A stretch of 64,000 nt of DNA, taken from NCBI RefSeq assembly GCF_000716675.1, contig NZ_JNXT01000018.1, positions 1 through 64,000 on the forward strand. The letters run 5' to 3'. The notes under the pieces were generated by a model. It was not told where the DNA came from, made no database searches, and saw nothing but the letters and a program-made list of their open reading frames with translations. The position numbers and the translations under genes were made by a program. Shown piece by piece: positions 1 to 8,851 of the stretch. This DNA comes from Streptomyces alboflavus. GTDB lineage: Bacteria > Actinomycetota > Actinomycetes > Streptomycetales > Streptomycetaceae. Each line of letters opens with the position of its first letter. Position 1 is the stretch's first letter.

Positions 1-280
1 ATACGGGGGTGACCCACTCCGGGCTGAAGGTGCCGGGCTGTCGGCGAGGCCCGGTGCAAGTTTGGGCGGGCGGGTGGGAGAGAGCCCGTCCGGCGCTTGA
101 GGACGAGCGCGCAGCGCGACCCGACGGCGCCCCGCTCCGGGCTGAGGGCGCCGGGCTGTTGCCCGGCCAGGTGCAAGCTCGGGCGGCCCGGAATTCGCCC
201 GCCGCACAGAGCGGCGAACGCGGCGGGACCCGGCTGGGGGAACGGGACGCCGCCGCGCTCAGCGCACGAGAGCCGCCGCA
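1..280. other. Left-edge stretch without a supported gene
   Basis: No open frame here has convincing codon usage or a ribosome binding site. The stretch holds two diverged direct copies of a segment of about 50 bp (roughly 17-70 and 134-186, both with CCGGGCTG and GGTGCAAG). At about 84-116 there is a short piece of the dispersed repeat described elsewhere in this window (CCGTCCGGCG then TTGAGGACGAG). It looks like intergenic sequence downstream of the minus-strand gene ending at 281. Confidence 0.5.
84..116 (+). repeat. Partial copy of dispersed intergenic repeat
   Basis: Contains the conserved left part of the repeat family (CCCGTCCGGCGCTTGAGGAC, then GCGCGCAGCGCG) but lacks the G-rich right part. 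Fuller copies lie at about 6715-6855, 13239-13372, 13409-13517 and 16450-16587. Confidence 0.5.
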
Positions 281-598
281 TCACCTCGGATGCGGCGGCT
301 CCCCGAACAGCTCAACGGCCCCTCTGACGCCCGCGAGCGCACCGGTCAGCGCACTGACCGAGCCGATCGAACTCGCGACAAGCAGCAGCGAACGCCGCAG
401 CCTGCGGGCCTCGGGCGCGCCCGTCGCGGCCATGGCGGCGAGGGCCGCTAACTCGTCCTCCGCTATCGCCCGGTCCGGGAACTCGCCCGGGTACGCGGCC
501 AGTTCGCGGCGCAGCCGGGACACGGCCGCCCGCAGTTCCGTCACCCGCGGATCCTCGAAGTTTCCCCTCACGGCTCTCTGCCCCACGCTCCGCAACAC
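281..598 (-). CDS. DUF5955-like small conserved protein
   Basis: A 105-residue alpha-helical protein of the kind annotated as DUF5955 in Streptomyces; function unknown. I chose the GTG at 598 because GAGGGGAGAG lies just upstream on the minus strand, and because the conserved part (VLRSVGQRAVRG onward) starts there. The longer frame reaching 706 adds an arginine-rich, low-complexity leader that looks like non-coding sequence. A run of hydrophobic residues near the C-terminus (LLLVASSIGSVSALTGALAG) could be a helix packing against a partner rather than a membrane span. It is divergent from the nucleotidyltransferase gene at 785. The family call is from memory of similar proteins. Confidence 0.7.
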   Translation of the reverse strand: MLRSVGQRAVRGNFEDPRVTELRAAVSRLRRELAAYPGEFPDRAIAEDELAALAAMAATGAPEARRLRRSLLLVASSIGSVSALTGALAGVRGAVELFGEPPHPR

Positions 599-784
599 AG
601 CTCTCCCCCTCGCACGTCGTTGTGCGCCTGTACGCGCGCGGACCCGGGCGGACCCGCCGCGGCGGCCGGACACCGAAGGGGCGCGGGCGCGGGCCGATGA
701 GGCCACAGCGCGACGCAGGCGTCACTTTCGGCCACGCCCCCGGCCGGAACAGGGTCCCCAGAACCCATGCGGTAAGCAAGAGTC

Positions 785-1408
785 ATGACCGAATCACTGT
801 CACCTTCCGCCCCCACCGCCCCCGTCGAGGTCGTCGGCCTGCTGTTGGCCGCGGGCGGCGGCCGGCGCCTCGGCGGGTGCCCGAAGGCCCTGCTGGAGCA
901 TCGCGGCGAGCTGTTCGTGGAGCGGGCGGTGCGGGCGCTGCGGGACGGCGGCTGCACCCGCGTGCACGTGGTGCTCGGCGCCACCGCCGATGTCGTACGG
1001 GAGCGGGCGGACCTGCCCGGGTGCGTCCTGGTGGACAACCCGGACTGGCGCGAGGGCATGGGGTCCTCGCTGCGGGCGGGGCTCGCCTCGCTGCGGGAGA
1101 GCGGGGCGGGGGCGGCCCTTGTGTGCCTGGTGGACCAGCCGGGCATCGGCGCGGCGGCGGTGGCCCGGGTGCGGGCCGCGTACCGCTCGCCGGGGACGCT
1201 CGCGGCGGCGACGTACGCGGGCGAGCGCGGCCACCCCGTGCTGTTCGGCGCGGACCACTGGGACGGCATCGCGGCGAGCGCGACGGGCGACCGGGGCGCG
1301 CGGGCCTACCTGAAGGAGCACGCCGGGGCCGTCGTGGCCGTCGAGTGCGGGGACGTGGCCGAGCCGTCCGACATCGACACGTTCTCCGACTTGGAGCGGC
1401 TGGAGTGA
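785..1408 (+). CDS. MobA-like nucleotidyltransferase (possible molybdenum-cofactor cytidylyltransferase)
   Basis: A 207-residue NTP-transferase with a single Rossmann-like domain. The nucleotide-binding signature LLLAAGGGRRLGGCPKALL lies near residues 19-37, the metal/substrate motif LVDQPG near 117-122, and a GHPVLFG motif near 148. These match the MocA/MobA group, which transfers CMP or GMP to molybdopterin for molybdoenzymes such as xanthine dehydrogenase. With aceB downstream and purine genes 30 kb away, a role in maturing xanthine dehydrogenase is attractive, but no xanthine dehydrogenase subunit is in the window. Other NTP-transferases share the fold, so the substrate is inferred. Confidence 0.8.
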   Translation: MTESLSPSAPTAPVEVVGLLLAAGGGRRLGGCPKALLEHRGELFVERAVRALRDGGCTRVHVVLGATADVVRERADLPGCVLVDNPDWREGMGSSLRAGLASLRESGAGAALVCLVDQPGIGAAAVARVRAAYRSPGTLAAATYAGERGHPVLFGADHWDGIAASATGDRGARAYLKEHAGAVVAVECGDVAEPSDIDTFSDLERLE

Positions 1409-1493
1409 GCTGGTCAACTTGGAGTGACGGGCATGGCACTCAGCGCCATGTTCTGTCGACGGAGAGAATCTCGACGTCAACAAACCATTGAAC

Positions 1494-1529
1494 TTCCACT
1501 ATGAGGAAACTAGTATCCACTGCTCAGAA
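1494..1529 (+). promoter_or_regulatory. Two-box AllR-like operator upstream of aceB
   Basis: TTCCACTATGAGGAA (1494-1508) matches TTCC-N7-GGAA exactly. A weaker copy, ATCCACTGCTCAGAA (1515-1529), starts 21 bp later. The hyi and gcl promoters have the same arrangement and spacing. In S. coelicolor the IclR-family repressor AllR is known to control aceB, gcl and hyi/glxR; assigning these boxes to AllR is inference. Confidence 0.65.
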
Positions 1530-1662
1530 GCGCCCGACCCGGTGGACGGCGCCCGCAGCCGTATCTCGGCCCCGCGGCACGGAGTGCCGCGACGACCGGC
1601 CCGGCGGCTGTCGGGGCAGCGCACCGCCCGTGAAGCAAGCTCGCTGAAGGAAGTGACAGCTC

Positions 1663-3285
1663 ATGTCCGCACCAGCGCCGTCCCCGCTGGCCATCGTCGA
1701 CGCCGAGCCCCTGCCCCGGCAGGAAGAGGTCCTCACCCCCGCGGCCCTCGCCTTCGTGGCCGAGCTGCACCGGAGGTTCACGCCCCGGCGTGACGAGCTC
1801 CTCGCCCGCCGCGCGGAGCGTCGCGCCGAGATCGCCCGCACCTCGACCCTGGACTTCCTCCCGGAGACCGCCGCGATCCGCGCGGACGACTCCTGGAAGG
1901 TGGCCCCCGCCCCGGCCGCCCTGAACGACCGCCGGGTGGAGATCACCGGCCCCACCGACCGCAAGATGACCATCAACGCGCTCAACTCCGGCGCGAAGGT
2001 CTGGCTCGCCGACTTCGAGGACGCCTCGGCTCCCACCTGGGAGAACGTGATCCTCGGCCAGCTGAACATGACCGACGCCTACGAGCGCCGCATCGACTTC
2101 ACGGACGAGCGCACCGGCAAGTCGTACGCCCTGAAGGACGCGGGCGAACTCGCCACCGTCGTGATGCGCCCGCGCGGCTGGCACCTGAACGAGCGGCACC
2201 TCACCGACGCGGACGGCGCACCGGTCCCGGGCGCCCTCGTCGACTTCGGCCTGTACTTCTTCCACAACGCCCAGCGCCTGATCGACCTCGGCAAGGGCCC
2301 GTACTTCTACCTCCCGAAGACGGAGTCGCACCTGGAGGCCCGCCTCTGGAACGAGATCTTCGTCTTCGCGCAGGACTACGTCGGCGTCCCGCAGGGCACC
2401 GTCCGCGCCACCGTCCTCATCGAGACCATCACGGCCGCGTACGAGATGGAGGAGATCCTCTACGAACTGCGCGACCACGCCTCCGGTCTGAACGCCGGAC
2501 GCTGGGACTACCTCTTCTCCATCGTCAAGAACTTCCGTGACGGCGGCCAGAAGTTCGTCCTGCCGGACCGCAACCTGGTCACGATGACGGCCCCGTTCAT
2601 GCGCGCCTACACCGAACTCCTCGTCCGCACCTGCCACAAGCGCGGCGCGCACGCCATCGGCGGCATGGCGGCCTTCATCCCGTCCCGCAAGGACGCCGAG
2701 GTCAACAAGGTCGCCTTCGAGAAGGTCCGCGCCGACAAGGACCGCGAGGCGGGCGACGGCTTCGACGGCTCCTGGGTCGCCCACCCCGACCTGGTCCCGA
2801 TCGCCCTGGAGTCCTTCGACAAGGTCCTCGGCGACAGGCCGAACCAGAAGGACCGGCTGCGCGAGGACGTCTCCGTGGCCGCCGGCGACCTGATCGCCAT
2901 CGACTCCCTCGACGCCAAGCCCACCTACGACGGCCTGGTCAACGCCGTCCAGGTCGGCATCCGCTACATCGAGGCGTGGCTGCGCGGCCTCGGCGCCGTC
3001 GCCATCTTCAACCTCATGGAGGACGCGGCCACCGCCGAGATCTCCCGCTCCCAGATCTGGCAGTGGATCAACGCGGGCGTGGTCTTCGCGGACGGCACGC
3101 CCGCGACGGCCGAACTGGCCCGTGAGGTCGCCGCCGCCGAACTGGCCGCGATCCGCGCCGAGATCGGCGAGGAGGCCTTCGCGGCCGGAAAGTGGCAGCA
3201 GGCCCACGACCTGCTGCTCCAGGTCTCCCTGGACGCCGACTACGCGGACTTCCTCACGCTGCCCGCGTACGAGCAGCTCCGCTGA
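1663..3285 (+). CDS. aceB: Malate synthase A
   Basis: Condenses glyoxylate and acetyl-CoA to malate in the cytoplasm. The 540-residue length is that of the A-type enzyme. The active-site region [14 protein letters not shown] starts near residue 167, [15 protein letters not shown] near 252, the family signature [14 protein letters not shown] follows, and [15 protein letters not shown] with the catalytic Asp is near 454. No isocitrate lyase gene is nearby. Together with the AllR-like boxes upstream, this suggests the enzyme serves glyoxylate from allantoin/purine breakdown as well as the glyoxylate shunt. The ATG at 1663 is preceded by GAAGGAA. A strong hairpin follows the stop. Confidence 0.96.
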   Translation: MSAPAPSPLAIVDAEPLPRQEEVLTPAALAFVAELHRRFTPRRDELLARRAERRAEIARTSTLDFLPETAAIRADDSWKVAPAPAALNDRRVEITGPTDRKMTINALNSGAKVWLADFEDASAPTWENVILGQLNMTDAYERRIDFTDERTGKSYALKDAGELATVVMRPRGWHLNERHLTDADGAPVPGALVDFGLYFFHNAQRLIDLGKGPYFYLPKTESHLEARLWNEIFVFAQDYVGVPQGTVRATVLIETITAAYEMEEILYELRDHASGLNAGRWDYLFSIVKNFRDGGQKFVLPDRNLVTMTAPFMRAYTELLVRTCHKRGAHAIGGMAAFIPSRKDAEVNKVAFEKVRADKDREAGDGFDGSWVAHPDLVPIALESFDKVLGDRPNQKDRLREDVSVAAGDLIAIDSLDAKPTYDGLVNAVQVGIRYIEAWLRGLGAVAIFNLMEDAATAEISRSQIWQWINAGVVFADGTPATAELAREVAAAELAAIRAEIGEEAFAAGKWQQAHDLLLQVSLDADYADFLTLPAYEQLR

Positions 3286-3298
3286 CCCCACGCGCGCA

Positions 3299-3336
3299 CC
3301 GCCGCCCCCGGCACTGAGAAGTGCCGGGGGCGGCGG
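3299..3336. terminator. Bidirectional terminator hairpin after aceB
   Basis: A perfect 16-bp inverted repeat (CCGCCGCCCCCGGCAC / GTGCCGGGGGCGGCGG) with a 6-nt loop lies between aceB (+) and the SelT-like gene (-), whose stop codons face each other. Confidence 0.85.
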
Positions 3337-3339
3337 GCC

Positions 3340-3642
3340 CTAGCGCTCCGAGTGCCCGAGGCTCCGCCCCGGCGCCACGATGTCGCGGACCAGGCGCTTC
3401 ACGGCGGTCGGCTCGGGGAAGCCCTGTTCGCGGCGGTCCCAGACCACCGTGCCGTCGACGCGTACGACGAACACGCCGCCCGTTCCCGGCTTCAGGGCCA
3501 GCTCGGTCAGTTCGGCCTCGAAGGTGGTGAGGAGTTCCTGGGCGAGCCAGGACGCGCGGGGCAGCCAGCGGCACTGGGTGCAGTACTCGATCTGCACGCG
3601 GTGGGGCCCGGGCGGGGGCGTCTCGGCGGGGCGGTCGCTCAT
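3340..3642 (-). CDS. SelT/SelW/SelH-family protein
   Basis: A 100-residue thioredoxin-fold Rdx-type protein. The redox motif is IEYCTQCRW with Cys21 and Cys24 (CxxC); bacterial members use Cys where eukaryotic SelW has selenocysteine. The GVFVVRVDGTVVWDR block is the usual beta-hairpin of the family. A thiol-redox role is inferred from the family. The ATG at 3642 overlaps the TGA of the upstream HipA-like gene (ATGA), with GAAGAGG upstream, so the two are probably translationally coupled. Confidence 0.85.
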   Translation of the reverse strand: MSDRPAETPPPGPHRVQIEYCTQCRWLPRASWLAQELLTTFEAELTELALKPGTGGVFVVRVDGTVVWDRREQGFPEPTAVKRLVRDIVAPGRSLGHSER

Positions 3643-4553
3643 GGGTACCTCTTCGCGGGGCGCGGGTCGGGCTTGCCGTGCAGGTTCGGGACGCGCTTGA
3701 GCCAGGTCGGGCGGGACGCCTCGGTGGCCTGCGCCCGGCGGACGTCCTCGGCGGCGAGTTCGGCGCGGGAGGGGAAGTCGGTGGGGAGCCAGGTCGCGGA
3801 GGCGCGGGCGCGGGCGGCGAGGTAGGTGACGTACGCCTCCCGCAGGGCGTCGGTCGTGGCGAAGCCCGGCTCGTCGGCGAGCCAGGCGTCCGGGACCTCG
3901 GCCACGATGTCGCGGAGGAGTTCCTCGGTGACGCGTGGGGCCAGCTCCGCGTCGGCGGCCGCGGTGTCCGGGCCGTAGCGGCCGAGCGCGTGCTGGCGGA
4001 AGTCGTAGGGCTTCTCGGCGGTGGCGAGGACGGTGGCCGCGTCCCAGCGGTGGTGGAAGACGAGGGCCGCGCCGTGGTCGATGAGCCACAGGCGCGGCTC
4101 GCGGGTGCCGAAGGTCGGCCAGACCATCAGGTTCGAGCTGTGCACGGTGCGGTCGACGTTCGCGGTGAGGGCGTCGAGCCACACGACCTTGCCCGCCTCC
4201 AGTGGGTCGACGTCCAGGTCGGTGTCGGGGGTCAGGTCGCGGGCTCCCGGCAGGTAGTCCATGCCGAGGTTCAGGCCCGCGCTGGCGCGCAGCAGGTCCC
4301 GCACCTCCTGGTGCGGTTCGTGCGCGCCGACGGCCGGGTCGAAGTGGGCGAGGACAAGCTCGGGCACGCGCAGGCCGAGGCGGCGCGCCAGCTCGCCGAC
4401 GACGATCTCGGCGACCAGCGCCTTGCGGCCCTGCGCGGAGCCGGTGAACTTCAGAACGTAGGTCCCGAGGTCGTCGGCCTCGACGATCCCGGGCACGGAG
4501 CCGCCGGCCCGCAGGGGTTCCAGATACCGGACAGCCGTCACTTCTCGCAGCAC
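3639..4553 (-). CDS. HipA-family kinase-like protein
   Basis: A 304-residue protein resembling the stand-alone HipA-like kinases of actinobacteria. An ATP-binding Lys is likely in YVLKFTGSAQGRK (Lys35). The catalytic segment DALTANVDRTVHSSNLMV is near residues 127-144 and the metal-binding IDHG near 157. No HipB-type antitoxin is adjacent; the partner is instead the SelT-like gene, overlapping by 4 nt. I chose GTG 4553 because the conserved LREVTAVRYLEPL block starts there and AGGG lies 8 nt upstream. Its role is unknown, and the toxin function of E. coli HipA should not be assumed. Confidence 0.75.
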   Translation of the reverse strand: MLREVTAVRYLEPLRAGGSVPGIVEADDLGTYVLKFTGSAQGRKALVAEIVVGELARRLGLRVPELVLAHFDPAVGAHEPHQEVRDLLRASAGLNLGMDYLPGARDLTPDTDLDVDPLEAGKVVWLDALTANVDRTVHSSNLMVWPTFGTREPRLWLIDHGAALVFHHRWDAATVLATAEKPYDFRQHALGRYGPDTAAADAELAPRVTEELLRDIVAEVPDAWLADEPGFATTDALREAYVTYLAARARASATWLPTDFPSRAELAAEDVRRAQATEASRPTWLKRVPNLHGKPDPRPAKRYP

Positions 4554-4623
4554 ACCAGCCACCCTAACCGGCGCCCGCAAGCCATTTTTGGAGCGGGCGG
4601 TCCTTGATCCATAAGATCCTCCG

Positions 4624-5910
4624 ATGATCACTGGAAAGCGGTTCGCGGCGGGCTTCTGTGCCCTGTTCGCGGCCCTGAGCATGGGGCTCTCGCCCACGTC
4701 CGCGGTCGCGGACGACGAACCGGACGACGGCGGGTCGGGGCCCGCCCCGAAGGTCGAGTTGCTGCTCGACGCGAGCGGGTCGATGCGGGCCCGCGACATC
4801 GACGGCAAGAGCCGCATGGCCGCGGCGAAGCAGGCCTTCAACGAGGTCCTCGACGCCACCCCCGAGAGCGTCGATCTCGGCATCCGCACCCTCGGCGCCA
4901 ACTACCGCGGCGACGACCGCAAGACGGGCTGCAAGGACACCGAGCAGCTCTACCCGGTGGGCCCGCTGGACCGCGCGGACGCCAAGGCGGCGGTCGCCAC
5001 GCTCGCGCCCACCGGCTGGACCCCGATCGGCCCGGCCCTCCTGAAGGCCGCCGACGACCTGAAGGGCGGCGAGGGCTCGCGCCGCATCGTCCTCATCAGC
5101 GACGGCGAGGACACCTGCCAGCCCCTGGACCCGTGCGAGGTGGCGCGGGAGATCTCCGCCAAGGGCATCGACCTCACGATCGACACGCTCGGCCTGGTGC
5201 CGAACACCAAGATGCGCGCGCAGCTGAGCTGCATCGCGGAGGCCACCGGCGGGACGTACACCTCCATCCGGCACACCGACGAACTCACCGACCGCGTCGG
5301 CCAGTTGGTGGATCGGGCGGCCGACCCCGTCGTCAGGCCCGTGGCGGTCGAGGGCGCCGCGAGCTGCGCCGCCGCGCCGGAGCTCAAGCCCGGCGTCTAC
5401 ACCGACCGCACCGGGTTCGGCGAGCACCGCTGGTACCGCGTGGACGTCGAGCCGGGGCAGGAGCTGCGCGCCTCGGTGAGCGTGGCGGCCGACCGGGCCG
5501 TGACCAACGACTACGGCGTGCTGATGCGGGCCGTCACCAAGCACGGCCGTGAGATCGTACGCGGCTCGGAGGCGGGCGACGGACGCACGGACGCGATCTC
5601 GACGGGCCTGCGCTACCCGAAGCCGGAGCAGGATGACGACGAGGCCGAGACGGAACCGGTCTGCCTCCAGGTGTCCCACTCCTACGCGCCCGCGTCCGGC
5701 GATGCGGCGGCCACGAAGGGCAAGCCGGGTCTGCCCGTCGAGTTGGCCGTGGACATCGTGGACGCCCCGGACGACGCCTCCGACGTGGCGGCGTTCGGCC
5801 TCGGCCGTGGCTGGTGGCTGCTGGGCGCGCTGGTGCTGACCGGCTTCGTCGGCGGCTTGGTGTGGGGCTGGGTGGCGCGGTGGCGCGTCGCTGTCTGGAG
5901 GACGAGCTGA
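4624..5910 (+). CDS. Secreted/membrane-anchored von Willebrand factor A protein
   Basis: 428 residues. There is an N-terminal signal peptide (about 1-30), then a VWA domain with an intact MIDAS motif (DASGS from residue 49, and TPIGPAL near 134 supplying the downstream Thr). A beta-rich region of about 200 residues follows, then one C-terminal membrane helix (WWLLGALVLTGFVGGLVWGW) and an arginine-rich tail. The domain should therefore face outward and bind a metal-coordinated protein ligand. The next gene overlaps by 1 nt (TGATG) and encodes another signal-plus-anchor protein, which suggests the two act together. Ligand and process are unknown. Confidence 0.85.
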   Translation: MITGKRFAAGFCALFAALSMGLSPTSAVADDEPDDGGSGPAPKVELLLDASGSMRARDIDGKSRMAAAKQAFNEVLDATPESVDLGIRTLGANYRGDDRKTGCKDTEQLYPVGPLDRADAKAAVATLAPTGWTPIGPALLKAADDLKGGEGSRRIVLISDGEDTCQPLDPCEVAREISAKGIDLTIDTLGLVPNTKMRAQLSCIAEATGGTYTSIRHTDELTDRVGQLVDRAADPVVRPVAVEGAASCAAAPELKPGVYTDRTGFGEHRWYRVDVEPGQELRASVSVAADRAVTNDYGVLMRAVTKHGREIVRGSEAGDGRTDAISTGLRYPKPEQDDDEAETEPVCLQVSHSYAPASGDAAATKGKPGLPVELAVDIVDAPDDASDVAAFGLGRGWWLLGALVLTGFVGGLVWGWVARWRVAVWRTS

Positions 5911-6698
5911 TGCGTACGACACGTCTGTTGGCGGCGGCGGGCCTCGCGGCCCTCACCGCACTCCTGGCGTCGGGCGCGGCACTCGCGGCCCCCACCGACA
6001 AGGACGACACGTCACGCTCCGACGCGGGCACGTCCTTCCGCACGGCCACGGAGATCGAGCAGGGCCACCGGGCCACGGCGAGCGCGTCGACCGGCGACTA
6101 CCTGTACTGGTCGTTCCCCGCGGACGCCGGTCAGCGCCCCACGGTCAAGGCCACGGTCAAGCTCCCCGAGTCGGCGGCAGGCCGCCCCGACACCCGGTGG
6201 CGCGTCGACGTCTACGACGGCCTGAGGCGCCGCCAGCCCTGCATGTACGGCATGCAGTCGCGGCCCGCCGACGCGGCGAAGGTCGACCTCACCTGCGTCC
6301 TGCGCCCGGTCCGCGCCTGGTCGGACCCCTGGTCCAACGACCCGCTCCCGGGCACGTACTACATCCGCCTGACGGCGACGGGCCTGAAGACGGCCGACCT
6401 GGGCTCCCCCGTCACCGCCGAGGTCGAGGCGACGTCGAAGGACATCGGCGGCTCGGCAGCGGTCGACGGCACCCTGGCGAAGCCGCTCGTACCGGGCGCC
6501 TCGGTGGACACCGACGACACTGCCGACTCCGGCTCCCGGGCGGCCCTGTCGACAGCGGAGCCGGAGGACGGCTGGGCGTCGGGCTGGTGGACGGACCGCT
6601 GGCTCTGGACGGGAGCGGGCGGAGTACTCGCGGCGCTGGCGGGGATCGGCGGCTACGCGCTGACGCGCGGCAACGGAAGGCCCCCGTCGGGCGCCTGA
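5910..6698 (+). CDS. Hypothetical membrane-anchored extracellular protein (VWA partner)
   Basis: 262 residues: signal peptide (about 1-27), an extracellular region rich in beta-strand-type sequence (YLYWSFPADAGQRPTVKATV near 67), then an anchor helix (WLWTGAGGVLAALAGIGGYAL near 230-250) and a short cytoplasmic tail. The extracellular part resembles the C-terminal half of the upstream VWA protein in style. Two cysteines (CMYGM and LTC) could form a disulfide. Its ATG sits inside the VWA gene's stop (TGATG), so the genes are coupled. No function can be assigned. Confidence 0.8.
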   Translation: MRTTRLLAAAGLAALTALLASGAALAAPTDKDDTSRSDAGTSFRTATEIEQGHRATASASTGDYLYWSFPADAGQRPTVKATVKLPESAAGRPDTRWRVDVYDGLRRRQPCMYGMQSRPADAAKVDLTCVLRPVRAWSDPWSNDPLPGTYYIRLTATGLKTADLGSPVTAEVEATSKDIGGSAAVDGTLAKPLVPGASVDTDDTADSGSRAALSTAEPEDGWASGWWTDRWLWTGAGGVLAALAGIGGYALTRGNGRPPSGA

Positions 6699-6714
6699 AG
6701 GACGGGGGCAGATT

Positions 6715-6855
6715 TCAGCCCGTCCGGCGTTTGAGGACGAGGCCGAAGGCCGATCGGCGGCGGACTGTCCCACCCGAAGGGACCGTCCGCCCCGGGGTCC
6801 AGGGGCGAAGCCCATGGTTTCGGGAAGGGGTGGGACTGGGGCGCCCCCCGCGAGA
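6715..6855 (+). repeat. Dispersed Streptomyces intergenic repeat, copy 2
   Basis: A full-length copy running from CAGCCCGTCCGGCGTTTGAG to the G-rich end (TTTCGGGAAGGGGTGGGACT). It fills the gap between the anchored protein and the minus-strand HxlR gene and may act as a transcription stop. Members share both ends but differ in the middle. Confidence 0.7.
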
Positions 6856-6863
6856 GCCCCACC

Positions 6864-7529
6864 TCACCCCTCCCGCAACACCTTCGCCAACACCCCTTCC
6901 CCCTCCACCACCACACCCCCACTCCGCACAGCGTCCCCCCACCCCAACTCGCCCCGGGCAAGGGCAACACACACCTCCGCCGACAGCACGACCCGCGCGT
7001 CAGCGCAGACCTCGGCCTCCCCGCCCCCGTCGGCGTACACGGCCCGCCCCGCGCCCGCGTCCCCGAGCCACAGCAGGAACTCCCCCTCGTCGAGCCGGAC
7101 ATGCACGACCCCGTGCCCGCCGAGCGCCTCCAAGCGCCCCCGCAACGGCAGCGCGAACCAGTGCGCCCGCACGGCGTCGGTGGCGGCACGCTCACCGAGG
7201 TCGGCGGCCCCCCACTCCCCGAGCGCCTCAAGAACGGGCAGCAACGCCCGCCCGCGCGGGGTGAGTTCGTAGACGTACGCGGAAACAGGCGCGGCCATCC
7301 GACGCCGGGAGGCGATCCCGCCCTGCTCCATGTCCTTGAGCCGCGAGGCGAGCACGTCGGTGCTGACGCCGGGCAGATCGGCGTGCAGATCGGTGTACCG
7401 CCGGGGCCCGGCGAGCAGCTCGCGGACGATGAGGAGGGTCCAGCGGTCACCGACGGCGTCGAGAGCGCGGGCGGCGGCGCAGTACTGGTCGTAGCTTCGG
7501 CGCGGTCGGGTCGACGATCGAGGTGGCAT
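6864..7529 (-). CDS. HxlR-family transcriptional regulator with C-terminal extension
   Basis: 221 residues. The N-terminal winged helix (about 10-105: YDQYCAAARALDAVGDRWTLLIVRELLAGPRRYTDL) is a clear HxlR/MarR-like DNA-binding domain with the first Cys near residue 17. The C-terminal 110 residues look like the SCP2-type sterol/lipid-binding extension common in longer Streptomyces HxlR proteins. It is divergent from the aminotransferase gene, with inverted repeats between them, and may regulate that gene. The start is the ATG at 7529. Confidence 0.85.
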   Translation of the reverse strand: MPPRSSTRPRRSYDQYCAAARALDAVGDRWTLLIVRELLAGPRRYTDLHADLPGVSTDVLASRLKDMEQGGIASRRRMAAPVSAYVYELTPRGRALLPVLEALGEWGAADLGERAATDAVRAHWFALPLRGRLEALGGHGVVHVRLDEGEFLLWLGDAGAGRAVYADGGGEAEVCADARVVLSAEVCVALARGELGWGDAVRSGGVVVEGEGVLAKVLREG

Positions 7530-7560
7530 GCGTCGCAGTCTAGACAAGGTGTTGGACTTT

Positions 7561-7586
7561 CCAAGCGGCAGCTTGGTAAAACCAAG
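7561..7586. promoter_or_regulatory. Inverted repeats between HxlR regulator and aminotransferase
   Basis: Two overlapping inverted repeats: CCAAGC-GGCA-GCTTGG (7561-7576) and CTTGGT-AAA-ACCAAG (7572-7586). They lie in an 84-bp divergent promoter region and are plausible binding sites for the HxlR protein. Confidence 0.5.
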
Positions 7587-7613
7587 TAACGCACGCCACG
7601 GGAGGCACAGCAC

Positions 7614-8825
7614 ATGGAGTTCCGGCAGTCGAGCAAGCTCAGCGAGGTCTGTTACGAGATCCGGGGCCCGGTCATCGAGCACGCCAACACCCTGGAGGAG
7701 GCGGGCCACAGCGTCCTGCGCCTCAACACCGGCAACCCCGCGCTCTTCGGCTTCGAGGCACCCGAGGAGATCGTCCAGGACATGATCCGGATGCTGCCGG
7801 GCGCGCACGGCTACACGGACTCGCGCGGCGTCCTGTCCGCGCGCCGCGCCGTGGTCCAGCGCTACCAGGCGCTCGGCCTGGACGACATCGACGTGGACGA
7901 CGTCTTCCTCGGCAACGGCGTGTCCGAGCTGGTGACGATGGCCGTGCAGGCGCTCCTTGAGGACGGCGACGAAGTCCTCATCCCGGCCCCGGACTTCCCG
8001 CTGTGGACGGCCGTGACGACCCTGTCCGGCGGCAAGGCCGTGCACTACCTGTGCGACGAGCAGGCCGACTGGTACCCGGACCTCGACGACCTGGCGTCGA
8101 AGATCACCGACCGCACCAAGGCCCTGGTGATCATCAACCCGAACAACCCGACGGGCGCGGTCTACCCCCGCGAGGTCCTGGAGGGCATGCTCGACCTGGC
8201 CCGCCGCCACGGCCTGATGGTCTTCGCCGACGAGATCTACGACCAGATCCTGTACGACGACGCGGTGCACCACAGCGTCGCGTCCCTTGCCCCGGACCTG
8301 GTGGTCCTGACCTTCTGCGGCCTCTCCAAGACGTACCGGGTCGCGGGCTTCCGCTCCGGCTGGCTGGTGGTGACGGGCCCCAAGCAGCACGCGCGGAACT
8401 ACCTGGAGGGCCTGACGATGCTGGCCTCCATGCGCCTGTGCCCCAACGCCCCCGCCCAGTACGCGATCCAGGCGGCCCTGGGCGGCCGCCAGTCCATCCA
8501 CGACCTGACCGCGCCGGGCGGCAGGCTGTACGAACAGCGCGACCGGGCCTGGCAGAAGCTGAACGAGATCCCGGGCGTCTCCTGTGTGAAGCCGCGCGGC
8601 GCGCTGTACGCCTTCGCGCGCCTCGACCCGAAGGTGCACGCGATCCACGACGACGAGAAGTTCGTCCTCGACCTGCTGCTCCAGGAGAAGATCCAGGTGG
8701 TCCAGGGCACCGGCTTCAACTGGCCGCGCCCCGACCACTTCCGCATCCTCACCCTCCCGTACGCTGACGATCTGGACGCGGCGATCAGCCGCATCGGCCG
8801 CTTCCTGAGCGGCTATCGCCAGTAG
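7614..8825 (+). CDS. Alanine-type PLP aminotransferase (AlaA-like)
   Basis: A 403-residue fold-type I class I/II aminotransferase. NPNNPTG is near residues 174-180, the PLP Schiff-base lysine is Lys239 in LSKTYRVAGFRSGW, and the phosphate-binding Arg lies in the same block. The N-terminus MEFRQSSKLSEVCYEIRGPV is typical of AlaA-like pyruvate/glutamate aminotransferases. It likely interconverts alanine and pyruvate with glutamate. It is divergent from an HxlR regulator and followed after 26 bp by a C39-like gene, so they may be co-transcribed. Confidence 0.9.
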   Translation: MEFRQSSKLSEVCYEIRGPVIEHANTLEEAGHSVLRLNTGNPALFGFEAPEEIVQDMIRMLPGAHGYTDSRGVLSARRAVVQRYQALGLDDIDVDDVFLGNGVSELVTMAVQALLEDGDEVLIPAPDFPLWTAVTTLSGGKAVHYLCDEQADWYPDLDDLASKITDRTKALVIINPNNPTGAVYPREVLEGMLDLARRHGLMVFADEIYDQILYDDAVHHSVASLAPDLVVLTFCGLSKTYRVAGFRSGWLVVTGPKQHARNYLEGLTMLASMRLCPNAPAQYAIQAALGGRQSIHDLTAPGGRLYEQRDRAWQKLNEIPGVSCVKPRGALYAFARLDPKVHAIHDDEKFVLDLLLQEKIQVVQGTGFNWPRPDHFRILTLPYADDLDAAISRIGRFLSGYRQ

Positions 8826-8851
8826 CGAGCAGCCTTCGACAGGAGCGTGCG

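Noticed and set aside
1510..3291. 593-codon minus-strand frame opposite aceB
   Set aside because: Shadow frame, no motif or ribosome binding site; aceB is certain.
3639..4553. HipAB toxin-antitoxin system
   Set aside because: No HipB-like HTH gene is adjacent; the partner is a SelT-like protein.
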